Assembly: GCF_947500065.1 (NCBI RefSeq)
Contig: NZ_CANMQT010000002.1
Coordinates: 124,001 to 188,000 of the forward strand
DNA length: 64,000 bases
Origin: an uncultured Aquimarina sp.
Lineage (GTDB): Bacteria; Bacteroidota; Bacteroidia; Flavobacteriales; Flavobacteriaceae
Reading direction: 5' to 3'
The notes under the pieces: generated by a model
What the model was told of the DNA's origin: nothing
The model's database searches: none
What the model saw: only the letters and a program-made list of their open reading frames with translations
In this document: positions 7,514 to 16,459 of the stretch, in pieces
Numbering within the stretch: the first letter of the stretch is position 1
How the letters are laid out: the number at the start of each line of letters is the position of its first letter
Made by a program: the position numbers and the translations under genes

Positions 7514-10500
7514 ATGTTAATTTCTAATAAAACTAGAAGTAGCCTCTTATTTTGCTACTTATTCTTATTGGGATGCTCTGCCTTGTTTTCACAAAGTACA
7601 ATCCCAGGTAAATTTGCTCCCACTAACGGAAAAACCATGCTCATTATTGGTCAAGATTTGGGCTCAGTTGAAGGTTATGTAAACAGTGGTCAATTTCCTA
7701 CTCCGGCAGGCGTAACTATGTATACTGATGTGTATACCATGGGAGGGTTAAACAGTATTACCAACTACGGTGCAGGAGATATTGGTTCTCAGGCAGCCTT
7801 CGATCGATATCCAAACTCTGCTCTTGCCATTGGTCTTTGGATGGTTGAAGAGGCCGATGGACAAGGAGAAGATCATCCTAATGGATTAACCGAAATCATA
7901 AATGGCCAACATAATGATGAATTGGACAAATTCTCAGCTTTTGCTAAAAGAAATGCACCACGGCCTATTTACCTCAGAATAGGATACGAATTCGACGGTC
8001 CATGGAACAACTATGATGCAAACAAGTATAAAGCTGCTTATAAATATATTGTAGATTATTTGAATCAAAAACAAGTAACAAATGTTGCCTATGTATGGCA
8101 GTCGGCCACTTGGGGAGAAACTCCAGCAAATGGAATTGATAATTATTATCCAGGTGATCAATATGTAGATTATGTAGGGCTTTCCTTTTTCTTTTTTGAT
8201 GCTAATTTCAATGGAAACAACCTGGACTATATTTTAAGCTTTGCCAGAAATAATAACAAGCCCATTATGATGGCAGAGGTATCTGCACAATACTACGAAT
8301 TTGACCAAGGGACCTTCCACCCTTTCGACAACCCAGGCTCTCCTACTCAACTAGGTGGACAAAACATTTGGAATCAATATTTTAGAGATCAATTAATTCC
8401 TTTTATCGACGACAATAGAGATGTAATACGTTCAGTAGCCTATATCAATGCTGATTGGCAATCACAAGCACAATGGAGGTGGCCTGATGCTGGAAATGGT
8501 TTTTGGGGTGATACCAGGATTGAAGCGAATACTACCATTGCAAACAATTGGAGTACCTATATAAATAATGGAAACTTTCTTCATGGAGGTCCTAATCTAC
8601 TAAGCGATCTTGGAATTACAGGAAGTCCAAACCCTTCCTGTAATGATGGTATTCAAAACGGTGATGAAACTGGTGTAGATTGTGGCGGAAGTTGTGTTCC
8701 TTGTAATACTGGAGAAGATGTAATTGTAAAAATTGAAGCTGAATCCGGTAATCTTTCAGGACAAGCACAGTTTTATAATGATGGTGCAGCCAGTAATGGT
8801 CAAGGAGTAGCTTATCTGGATAAAATCGGTAATGGATTTACCATTTCAAATGCTCCAAAAGCGGATAAAGTAGAACTCTTTTATGCCTCACAAAACACAG
8901 GAAAAATATCTATTTTGATTAATGGACAGGATAAAGGAGACCTTAGTTTCACTTCGAATGGTACATGGGTAGGCTCTTATGCTAAAGCCACCATTGATGT
9001 TACGGTATCTGCTGGAGATTCTTTCCAGATTAGAAATGACAGCGGAGATGTAGCTTTAAATGTAGATTACCTCAACTTTATAAGCCAAGATAACGGTGAT
9101 AATCAACCATGCACTGGATCAGATATCCCTACTGCAGCCGTAAATAAAACTGATGAAACCTCTCAAGGAGCCAATGATGGAACTGTTACCTTTACTTTTC
9201 CTGACACTGCCGGAAGAACGAATATCGAATTTAGTATAGATGGTGGTATCACCTACCCTTATAATGTTCTCGACAATAGCCGATCTACTATGGTATCAAA
9301 CTTATCTCCAGAAACTTATCAATTATATGTGCGATGGGGTAATAATGAATGTCCTGAAAACTTAGGAAATATAACTATCAATGCAGGCGGAAACGGTGGA
9401 GGATGTGCCGATTGCATTAATTTTAATCAAACAGGAACATCATCTTTCTCTAATCAAGACAATGCAGCTAACATTGTTATTCAAGATAATGGATCAACAG
9501 CATTATTAATGGATAACACTTGGAGAAGAACCAATACCAAATACACCATTACAGCAAATACAGTTATAGAATTTGAATTTAAGAGTACATCTCAAGGCGA
9601 AATACATGGTATAGGCTTTGATAGTGATGAATCGTTAACATCCTCACAGGTTTTTCAGTTGTATGGAACACAAAACTGGGGAAATCGAGATTTCAATTAT
9701 ACATCTAATGGCTATACCAATTTTAGTATTCCAGTAGGTAATTTTTATACCGGTAATGATATGTATCTGGTATTAGTGAATGATTTTGATAATGGATCCG
9801 GCAACACGAGTAGTTTTCGTAACGTTAGGATTTTTGAAAACAATACGGTTCCAACCTGTAATGATGGTGTCCAAAATGGAAATGAAATCGGCATAGACTG
9901 CGGTGGTAACTGCGCCCCTTGTGGTTCAAGCGATCTAAGTGCAAAACTACTGCCTCCCAATGATAAAATATTACTTACCATTGGCCAGGATCTCAAAACA
10001 GTAAGAGATTATAATGAAGGAGGCGTGCAAGCAAAAGATTTTCCTGTAATGGGAGGAACTACTACATATATTTCATTTTACAGTATCCTAGACTCACAAT
10101 TCCCGCAATATGGTGCTTTAGGGGAAACAGCAAGCGGAGGAATTGCAACTAATGGAGGTGGATCAACTATTGATGTAGATTGGGGAGCAGGGCCGCTAAA
10201 TGCTAGAAGTTCTATTTTGGCATATCCAGACTCCAGTTTATCTATCGGATTAAGTATGACTGAAGGAGAAGCTACTGGAAGTGGGATTAACTATTGGTGT
10301 CAAGGGTGTTTGGCTCAAGTTGGGCAAGGTCAATGGGACAATCAAATCAAAAGGCTAGCTACATTCTGCAAAAAATATGGAGATCGCGCTATCTACTTAA
10401 GAATTGGATATGAATTTGATGGAAACTGGAATGTTGGATATGAAAATAGAACTAATTATATCAATGCATACAAACGTATAGTAGATGTAATGCGTGCTGA

Positions 10501-11401
10501 AGGGGTAACTAATGTAGCCTATGTATGGCAATCTAGCTCATCTCCCATCGATGATGTTCTTGATATACAATTTGGAGAAGGTAACTTTGGAAATATCCAA
10601 AGCTGGTATCCTGGTGATAATTATGTAGATTGGATGGGGTTATCCTGGTTTGTTACGCCTGATGAAATTACTTCTGTCTTACCAGGTATACCAACGCAAA
10701 AACAAAAAGCAGATGAAGTTGTCAATTTTGCTAGAAACAAAAAAAAACCAGTTTATATTGCAGAATCAACCCCACAAGGATACGATCTAGTTAATTTAAA
10801 CGATTGTAATATTTCTGAAGTGTGGGATGGTAACGCAGCGGAAGGATGTAATAACAAATCTGCTAACGTAATCTGGAATGAGTGGTTCTCTCCATTTTTT
10901 CAGTATATCTACGATAATCAGGATGTGATTAGACAAGTACATTATATAAATGCAAATTGGGAAGATGACATGGCTTTATTTGGACAAGGTAATAGAGCAA
11001 ATGGATATTGGGGTCGCGCAGGAGTACATGTAAACAATGCTATTGCTAATAACTGGAAAACTGAAATAGAAAAACCTATATGGTTACACGGTAGTGACAA
11101 TCTAAATAGTACATTATTACAATCTCAATTACGTTCAAACTCTAACCAAATAATAATAAATACAAAACTCAACATAGCGTTATTTCCAAACCCTACCGAT
11201 AGTGTATTTACTGTAAAAGGTGAAAATTTATCTCACATAGTAATTAGCGATCTAAATGGCAGAATTATAAAACAAGTTATTGCGAATCCAAAAGCTCTCG
11301 AACTAAGAATAAACATGAAAGATATTCAAAAGGGAATGTATTTGGTATCTATAAGAGATATAAACAACACCAAAATCATAAAAAGGCTTGTCATTGATTG
11401 A
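7514..11401 (+). CDS. Secreted double GH26 enzyme, probable beta-1,3-xylanase, with T9SS sorting domain
   Basis: The 1295-residue protein has a signal peptide (about 1-26) and a first GH26 domain (about 38-360) with acid/base E159 in RIGYEFDG and nucleophile E255 in MMAEVS. A Cys-rich linker (376-397), a CBM6/35-like domain (404-523), a SprB-like Ig domain (about 537-624) and an uncharacterised beta-sandwich with Trp (631-775) follow. Next come a second Cys-rich linker (781-803), a second GH26 domain (about 815-1195) with E968 and E1084, and a T9SS type A sorting domain (1223-1295). The RIGYEFDG motif differs from the His-Glu motif usual in GH26 mannanases and fits the beta-1,3-xylanase branch. 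Catalytic residues are intact in both domains. Family placement is strong; substrate is inferred from the xylose genes nearby. Confidence 0.88.
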   Translation: MLISNKTRSSLLFCYLFLLGCSALFSQSTIPGKFAPTNGKTMLIIGQDLGSVEGYVNSGQFPTPAGVTMYTDVYTMGGLNSITNYGAGDIGSQAAFDRYPNSALAIGLWMVEEADGQGEDHPNGLTEIINGQHNDELDKFSAFAKRNAPRPIYLRIGYEFDGPWNNYDANKYKAAYKYIVDYLNQKQVTNVAYVWQSATWGETPANGIDNYYPGDQYVDYVGLSFFFFDANFNGNNLDYILSFARNNNKPIMMAEVSAQYYEFDQGTFHPFDNPGSPTQLGGQNIWNQYFRDQLIPFIDDNRDVIRSVAYINADWQSQAQWRWPDAGNGFWGDTRIEANTTIANNWSTYINNGNFLHGGPNLLSDLGITGSPNPSCNDGIQNGDETGVDCGGSCVPCNTGEDVIVKIEAESGNLSGQAQFYNDGAASNGQGVAYLDKIGNGFTISNAPKADKVELFYASQNTGKISILINGQDKGDLSFTSNGTWVGSYAKATIDVTVSAGDSFQIRNDSGDVALNVDYLNFISQDNGDNQPCTGSDIPTAAVNKTDETSQGANDGTVTFTFPDTAGRTNIEFSIDGGITYPYNVLDNSRSTMVSNLSPETYQLYVRWGNNECPENLGNITINAGGNGGGCADCINFNQTGTSSFSNQDNAANIVIQDNGSTALLMDNTWRRTNTKYTITANTVIEFEFKSTSQGEIHGIGFDSDESLTSSQVFQLYGTQNWGNRDFNYTSNGYTNFSIPVGNFYTGNDMYLVLVNDFDNGSGNTSSFRNVRIFENNTVPTCNDGVQNGNEIGIDCGGNCAPCGSSDLSAKLLPPNDKILLTIGQDLKTVRDYNEGGVQAKDFPVMGGTTTYISFYSILDSQFPQYGALGETASGGIATNGGGSTIDVDWGAGPLNARSSILAYPDSSLSIGLSMTEGEATGSGINYWCQGCLAQVGQGQWDNQIKRLATFCKKYGDRAIYLRIGYEFDGNWNVGYENRTNYINAYKRIVDVMRAEGVTNVAYVWQSSSSPIDDVLDIQFGEGNFGNIQSWYPGDNYVDWMGLSWFVTPDEITSVLPGIPTQKQKADEVVNFARNKKKPVYIAESTPQGYDLVNLNDCNISEVWDGNAAEGCNNKSANVIWNEWFSPFFQYIYDNQDVIRQVHYINANWEDDMALFGQGNRANGYWGRAGVHVNNAIANNWKTEIEKPIWLHGSDNLNSTLLQSQLRSNSNQIIINTKLNIALFPNPTDSVFTVKGENLSHIVISDLNGRIIKQVIANPKALELRINMKDIQKGMYLVSIRDINNTKIIKRLVID

Positions 11402-11461
11402 ATCAAACTCAACTAACACTAGGAGCGTAATCTTCTAGTGATACTAATCATTTATGATAAG

Positions 11462-11494
11462 AAAAGGGCTGATCTTAAAAAATCAGCCTTTTTT
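11462..11494. terminator. Bidirectional terminator between the GH26 gene and the heme lipoprotein gene
   Basis: AAAAGGGCTGAT (11462-11473) and ATCAGCCTTTTTT pair around a short A-rich loop with one wobble. The A-run before and T-run after the stem let it work in both directions for the convergent genes ending at 11401 and 11528. Confidence 0.75.
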
Positions 11495-11527
11495 ACTTGC
11501 AATTATTTCAACAACAGAAAATATACA

Positions 11528-12958
11528 TTAACTGCTGCTCCCAATTCCTATCTTCTTTTTCAAATAGGGAGTAAGTCGATCATATAATGGTATAAAAACC
11601 TTTTCTTTTATATTTTCCGCATCTTGAGAATAATATACTTTGTTTACTTCATGCCTTGCGCTGCCCAATAATTGGTGCATATGTAGCATTTTGAAGGCTA
11701 TAACTTCGTTAATATTTTTTCCCAGATCATCACAGCCAAAAATTCCTGGTGTATTTGCCACAGAAAGTAAAATATTCTTTAATTGATGATCTTCATTAGC
11801 CAAATCGTAAAGTACCTGAAGAAAAACCTGTTCGTACAAATCTCCAGCTCCCATGCTCCAATCCGTTTTGGGAGTTTCTTCTTTTGCTAACGTACCTAAA
11901 GAAAATGCCTCTTCGGGGTTAATACCCAAAACTTTAAATATTTCATTTAAATTGCCTTGTTTTCCGCCATTGTTTTTAATTAACACGCCAATATCTTCTT
12001 TTTCAGTATCACTTAAAACACCCTGTACCATATACTCATATCCAAGTAACAATATAGCTTCTCTCATTACCTTATATTTTTCTGGGTGTTCTTTTTTCAT
12101 CCTAATAAATATCCCTCTTGCCGTGGCAGTGCCTATCGCCATATTAGAAATCAATAACTCAGCACCAAAAGCATTATCGGCTATACGTCTAATTCCACCA
12201 GAGGTTAGTTTCTGATCTGACCACTTTAAAAAATCAAACCTATCAGAGTATGTTTTTCCTTCTATAATTTCTTTCATTCGGATTACATGTCGGTATGATA
12301 ACGCTTCTCCATTTGGGCCAGCAGCTTCATTATCTCCAAAAACGCCAGGCCAATCCATATTAGTACCCCAAACTGGTCTAGGTTTATCTCCATGACATCG
12401 AATGCAAGATGCGGGGTTTTTATGGAGTTTTGGTTTTTCTTTTGTAAAATCAAACTGAGAAAATTCCCAAGCACCGCTACTTTCATTCAATTCTGCACAA
12501 TCCAAAAGATTATACTTCGGATCATCTGGCTTCGTACTTATATTCATTAAAAATGTCCCATCTGATCCAAACAAAACTATTCGGGGAAACCTTAAATTAG
12601 ATTGCCCTTCTCCTTTAGTATGTTCCACAAGAGAAAAGTTATTCCTAAAATGCTCTGGTAAACGATTTAGTAATCCGGTAATCGTTGTTATCTTATTTGT
12701 TTTAATAAACCCCATAACCCCTTCAATAGTCATTTCAGGATCTCCCTTTTTAGCAGGAGGATCTAAATTATCTAATCTAACAATAACATCATTTACAGCA
12801 GTTGGACAAAGAAGTTTTCCAGTAAGCCTTCCTCCTGTGCTTACGTAGTCTTTCGCGGTGGACACTATTGACTGATTTTTAACGTTTGTTTTGGTGTCAC
12901 AACCTAATAGAAATATAAAAATTAATAAGGAACCTAAACTACTCGATACTGACTTCAT
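11528..12958 (-). CDS. Monoheme c-type lipoprotein of unknown function
   Basis: The 476-residue protein has a lipoprotein signal peptide (IFLLGC, acylated Cys20) and one heme-binding motif, CIRCH, at residues 185-189. The rest is mostly alpha-helical and matches no enzyme family I know. The single CxxCH in a long lipoprotein suggests a covalent heme c, at the outer or inner membrane facing the periplasm. It is convergent with the GH26 gene and divergent from the EF-hand lipoprotein gene at 13188, so it is embedded in the sugar-utilisation locus without an obvious redox partner. A structural Cys/His cluster instead of heme is possible. Confidence 0.75.
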   Translation of the reverse strand: MKSVSSSLGSLLIFIFLLGCDTKTNVKNQSIVSTAKDYVSTGGRLTGKLLCPTAVNDVIVRLDNLDPPAKKGDPEMTIEGVMGFIKTNKITTITGLLNRLPEHFRNNFSLVEHTKGEGQSNLRFPRIVLFGSDGTFLMNISTKPDDPKYNLLDCAELNESSGAWEFSQFDFTKEKPKLHKNPASCIRCHGDKPRPVWGTNMDWPGVFGDNEAAGPNGEALSYRHVIRMKEIIEGKTYSDRFDFLKWSDQKLTSGGIRRIADNAFGAELLISNMAIGTATARGIFIRMKKEHPEKYKVMREAILLLGYEYMVQGVLSDTEKEDIGVLIKNNGGKQGNLNEIFKVLGINPEEAFSLGTLAKEETPKTDWSMGAGDLYEQVFLQVLYDLANEDHQLKNILLSVANTPGIFGCDDLGKNINEVIAFKMLHMHQLLGSARHEVNKVYYSQDAENIKEKVFIPLYDRLTPYLKKKIGIGSSS

Positions 12959-12994
12959 TAATCGTATGTTTTTAGCAAAAAAACAGAATTTTAT

Positions 12995-13129
12995 CTAAAA
13001 AAGAAGAGCAAGAACTGCATTTAGCACAAAATGCGTGGTAAAAGTGTATGGATCAGGAACTGCTGAAGTAATTGTAATTAGTAATTTAATAGCTTTTTTA
13101 AAGAAATTAGCTAAAACGATTGAGTTCAT
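12995..13129 (-). CDS. Possible 44-residue leader ORF
   Basis: A minus-strand frame of 44 codons begins MNSIVLANFFKK and ends 36 nt upstream of the heme lipoprotein gene. It is hydrophobic at both ends and has no recognisable motif. Its position in the leader of the downstream gene and the lack of another explanation for this stretch are the only support. It may be a chance frame. Confidence 0.2.
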   Translation of the reverse strand: MNSIVLANFFKKAIKLLITITSAVPDPYTFTTHFVLNAVLALLF

Positions 13130-13187
13130 ATTTTTTTTACTAAAAAATGAACCATAAACTTTAAGTAAACATTAAAATTGTATAGAC

Positions 13188-14222
13188 ATGAAACGTGTAT
13201 TTAATCTAGTTATTTTTGCAACACTATTTTTAGGTTTCCTAGGAGCTTGTGAAAATGAAGAATTTGCTCAAGCTACTTCAGTATCTAAAATCATCTCACC
13301 AGACGGCAAAGCAAGTTGCCCTAACTCACATCCTTTCGAAGCCTGTGGTGCTTGTTGGACAGATGCCGCTCAGGCACAATCAGGAGGATGTAACGACACT
13401 GGTAATGGAAATAATGGCGGAGATGGAAATAATGGTGATGGAGACCAAAATAATAACTGTCCATCCTCACATCCTTATGCTGCATGTGGGCAGTGCTGGA
13501 CAGATGCTAACCAAGCACAAGCAGGTGGATGTAATGATACAGGAGGAGGAAACGACGGTGGTGGAAATGACGGCGGTGGAGATAATGGAGGAGGAACACC
13601 TTGCGGAGATTATAATTATAATCCCGATAACACTACCTGTGTGGTGGTGGTTGCCAATGGAAGTGGATGTATGAATAGCGACGGTTTATTTGTCAGTTCT
13701 AAAGGAATTGTTAGTAATCCGTGTAATACAAAAGAAGCCGTTTTAGATATCGAAAGAAATCTGGGTATTAATATTAGTAATCAATTTATTGAATCTAGTG
13801 GTTATCAAGGAAACGTACCTTCTATCAACCCTACAATGACCAAAAGTGACTTCATTATATACATGAAAGCTCTGTTTATAGGTATTAATATTGCTGGTAA
13901 AACTGGGGATCAATATGCTACAGAATTTGCAGATTTACTGGACACCAATAATGACGGTATTTTAACAAGAAATGAAGCTAGTCAAGCTAAAGGTTCTGAC
14001 CCACGTCAAGTATTAAATTTAGAACCTATTTTCACTATTAATGGCGGACTTGCAACAGATGATGTATTAGCATACGTAGGGTTATACCTGGGTGATGGTG
14101 CCTTAGATAAATATGCTGGAGACTTGCCTCAAAGTGTTCAGGATAATATGGCAAATTTCACCAGAACATGGCAACCTGGCGTAAATGCTGCATCTAAAAG
14201 ATATGATTCGAATAACAAGTAA
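13188..14222 (+). CDS. EF-hand lipoprotein with duplicated Cys-rich module
   Basis: The 344-residue protein has a lipoprotein signal peptide (GFLGAC). Two copies of a ~27-residue module follow, both with the pattern C-P-x-S-H-P-[FY]-x-A-C-G-x-C-W-T-D-A-x-Q-A-Q-x-G-G-C, at about residues 44-69 and 90-115. Each is followed by a Gly/Asn/Asp-rich linker. The C-terminal half contains a canonical EF-hand loop, DTNNDGILTRNE (about residues 251-262), within a helical domain. The Cys, Trp and His content of the module resembles small disulfide-stabilised sugar-binding domains, but I know no named family that fits. It sits between GH26 and LacI genes, so a surface protein of the polysaccharide system is likely. 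Function is inferred from context only. Confidence 0.75.
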   Translation: MKRVFNLVIFATLFLGFLGACENEEFAQATSVSKIISPDGKASCPNSHPFEACGACWTDAAQAQSGGCNDTGNGNNGGDGNNGDGDQNNNCPSSHPYAACGQCWTDANQAQAGGCNDTGGGNDGGGNDGGGDNGGGTPCGDYNYNPDNTTCVVVVANGSGCMNSDGLFVSSKGIVSNPCNTKEAVLDIERNLGINISNQFIESSGYQGNVPSINPTMTKSDFIIYMKALFIGINIAGKTGDQYATEFADLLDTNNDGILTRNEASQAKGSDPRQVLNLEPIFTINGGLATDDVLAYVGLYLGDGALDKYAGDLPQSVQDNMANFTRTWQPGVNAASKRYDSNNK

Positions 14223-14277
14223 TTCCCCATTTAATTATTCGCAACATATTCGTTGTGATTTGCCCTAAAGTGGATTG

Positions 14278-14309
14278 TAAGGGTTTGGTATTTTTTTACC
14301 AAACCCTTA
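14278..14309 (+). terminator. Terminator hairpin behind the EF-hand lipoprotein gene
   Basis: TAAGGGTTTGGTA (14278-14290) and TACCAAACCCTTA (14297-14309) are a perfect 13-bp inverted repeat around a T6 loop. The following sequence is only moderately T-rich, but the stem is strong. It separates the gene at 13188 from the LacI-type gene at 14376. Confidence 0.7.
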
Positions 14310-14375
14310 TACTCTTTCTAGCTTTCCGATAGAATTTACAAACCTTTCTTATAAATTGAAGGCATATTTTAAACA

Positions 14376-15410
14376 ATGACTAAGAAGAAAAGAATAACGT
14401 TAAAAGATATAGCTAACGAATTTAATGTATCGATAGCTACGGTATCCAAGGCCATAAATGATAGTTACGAAATAAGTACTAAAACCAAGGCTAAAATACA
14501 GCAATATGCAAAAGAGCATCACTACAAACCTAACAGCATTGCCCTAAACCTACAAAACCGAAAAACGAAAACCATTGGCGTTATTATACCTAATATTCTA
14601 AATCATTTCTTTACTAAAGTATTTGTTGGGATCGAAAAAGTTGCTACCGAAAAAGGGTACAACCTTATCACCTGTATTTCGAATGAATCTTATGAAAAAG
14701 AAGTAAGTGCGATGGAACTTCTTAAAAATTCTGCTTTGGACGGATTTATTCTTTCTATAGCAGAAGAAACACAGATAAAACAAAAGTTCAGCCATTTTCA
14801 AAACGCCATAAACCAAGGTATTCCTATAGTGATGTTTGATCGGGTAATAGATCAAATTGAATGCGATAAAGTCATTGTAAATGACAAAGAGGGAGCCTAT
14901 AATGCTACGAACTATTTCATTGAAACAGGTTGTAAAAATATTGCGATTGTATCTACTATAGATAACCTTAGTGTAGGAAAGCTACGCTTGGAAGGGTACA
15001 AAAAAGCGCTTGAGGAAGCTGGTATTCCAATAGATGAATCCTTAATTTTAAAGATTGATGAATTTCATGATATCGATACCTCACTAAAAATAGTATTAGA
15101 TTCAAAAAAGGTAGATGCTATGTTATGTCTAGAAGAAGATTCTGCAGTAAGTACACTGAGAATGGTGCTCTCTAAGGGATATAAGATACCAGAAGACATT
15201 TCAATCATTGGTTTTACGAATGGAGTTCTACCAAGACATGTGACTCCTGCGATTACCACTGTAAGTCAACATGGGATCTATCTAGGGGAAACTGCAACAA
15301 AAATGCTTATAGAGCGACTTGAAAACGAAAATTCTGAAACCTCGCATACTACCAAAGTAATTAAAACTAATCTCATTGAACGTGAAACAACAAAACCTCT
15401 TCCCTACTAA
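14376..15410 (+). CDS. LacI-family transcriptional regulator of the xylan locus
   Basis: The 344-residue protein has the LacI helix-turn-helix at residues 6-26 (LKDIANEFNVSIATVSKAIN), the hinge region, and a periplasmic-binding-protein-like effector domain to the end. It faces the 11-gene minus-strand operon tail to tail and overlaps the epimerase gene by 4 bp at the stop codons (15407-15410). LacI proteins in sugar loci usually repress until a sugar or sugar phosphate binds; xylose or a xylo-oligomer is the obvious candidate. A LacI-type palindrome (TAAACGTTTA) lies upstream of susC at 36507. Target and effector are inference. Confidence 0.9.
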   Translation: MTKKKRITLKDIANEFNVSIATVSKAINDSYEISTKTKAKIQQYAKEHHYKPNSIALNLQNRKTKTIGVIIPNILNHFFTKVFVGIEKVATEKGYNLITCISNESYEKEVSAMELLKNSALDGFILSIAEETQIKQKFSHFQNAINQGIPIVMFDRVIDQIECDKVIVNDKEGAYNATNYFIETGCKNIAIVSTIDNLSVGKLRLEGYKKALEEAGIPIDESLILKIDEFHDIDTSLKIVLDSKKVDAMLCLEEDSAVSTLRMVLSKGYKIPEDISIIGFTNGVLPRHVTPAITTVSQHGIYLGETATKMLIERLENENSETSHTTKVIKTNLIERETTKPLPY

Positions 15411-16447
15411 CCTATAGTGCTAAAAGCAAACTCAATCTCGTTCTTATAATATTTCCCTGCTTTTAAAATGGAAGATGGAAAATTAGTATGATTTGGTGCA
15501 TCCGGATAGTTTTGTGCTTCGAAACATATTGCCGGAAATTTATCATATTTCGCATCTTTTCTAAAGTTCCAATTTGGAAACCTTTCGGGAGTATATACAA
15601 CTGCTGCTGGCTGATTGGTGCGCATTTCCATTTTTAAACCACTTTCTTTTGAAATAAAGGTTGCTTTCACTTCGCTTTCAGGCTCAAAAATCAACGTATC
15701 ATCAAGTATTCCTTCTCTATCCAAGTGTTTTAAATTTGAAGTTTCAAGAAAGTTAAATTTTGTATCTATTACAGGTTTTATTTCACCTGTTGGTAACTGA
15801 TTTTGATATAGATTTAGATACTTTGAACAATTTAATTGAAGTGAATGATCTATAATTGTACCTGAGCCATTTAGATTATAATAGGCATGATTAGTAAGGT
15901 TAACTACTGTATCTTTATCTGAGATTGCTTGATATGTAATTTTTAATTTGTTATCATTAGTCAATTGATAGGTTACTTTTACTTGAAGGTTTCCGGGATA
16001 TCCTTCTTCCATATCTTCACTTAGGTATGAAAGAGAGACCGACAAATCATCTTCATTGATATAATCTATGTCCCACATTTTTTCATCAAAACCATTTTTC
16101 CCGCCATGTAGGTGTACTCCGTTTTCATGATACAAAGGATATTCTTTATTAGTTATTTTTACTTTTTTGTTCGAGATTCTTCCGGCATATCTTCCTATGG
16201 AGGCACCAAGAAATTTTGATTCTTTGGTTTTTGATTTTTCCATATAGTCCTCTAGTGAATCAAAACCAACGACAACATTGGTGAAGTTTCCCGATACGTC
16301 AGGGACATCCAGGCTCATAAGCGTAGCTGCAAAATTAGTAATACGCAATCGCATTCCATTATCATTTTGTACTGATAAAACTAATAGTTCTTTTTGATTA
16401 TAAAAACCAAATGATTTTTGCTTGATCTTTCTTTTTAGTGTCTTCAA
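15407..16447 (-). CDS. galM: Aldose 1-epimerase (mutarotase)
   Basis: The 346-residue cytosolic-type protein matches the GalM family: GRYAGRI and NGVHLHGG in the N-terminal half, LTNHAYYNLNG with the catalytic His in the middle, and a C-terminal CFEAQNYPDAPN stretch containing the catalytic Glu. It interconverts alpha and beta anomers; here the likely substrate is xylose ahead of xylose isomerase. It is the last gene of the operon, 12 nt behind the GH26 lipoprotein gene, and its stop codon overlaps that of the convergent LacI gene. The gene symbol names the family; galactose specificity is not implied. Confidence 0.9.
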   Translation of the reverse strand: MKTLKRKIKQKSFGFYNQKELLVLSVQNDNGMRLRITNFAATLMSLDVPDVSGNFTNVVVGFDSLEDYMEKSKTKESKFLGASIGRYAGRISNKKVKITNKEYPLYHENGVHLHGGKNGFDEKMWDIDYINEDDLSVSLSYLSEDMEEGYPGNLQVKVTYQLTNDNKLKITYQAISDKDTVVNLTNHAYYNLNGSGTIIDHSLQLNCSKYLNLYQNQLPTGEIKPVIDTKFNFLETSNLKHLDREGILDDTLIFEPESEVKATFISKESGLKMEMRTNQPAAVVYTPERFPNWNFRKDAKYDKFPAICFEAQNYPDAPNHTNFPSSILKAGKYYKNEIEFAFSTIG

Positions 16448-16459
16448 TATTGAATTTCT

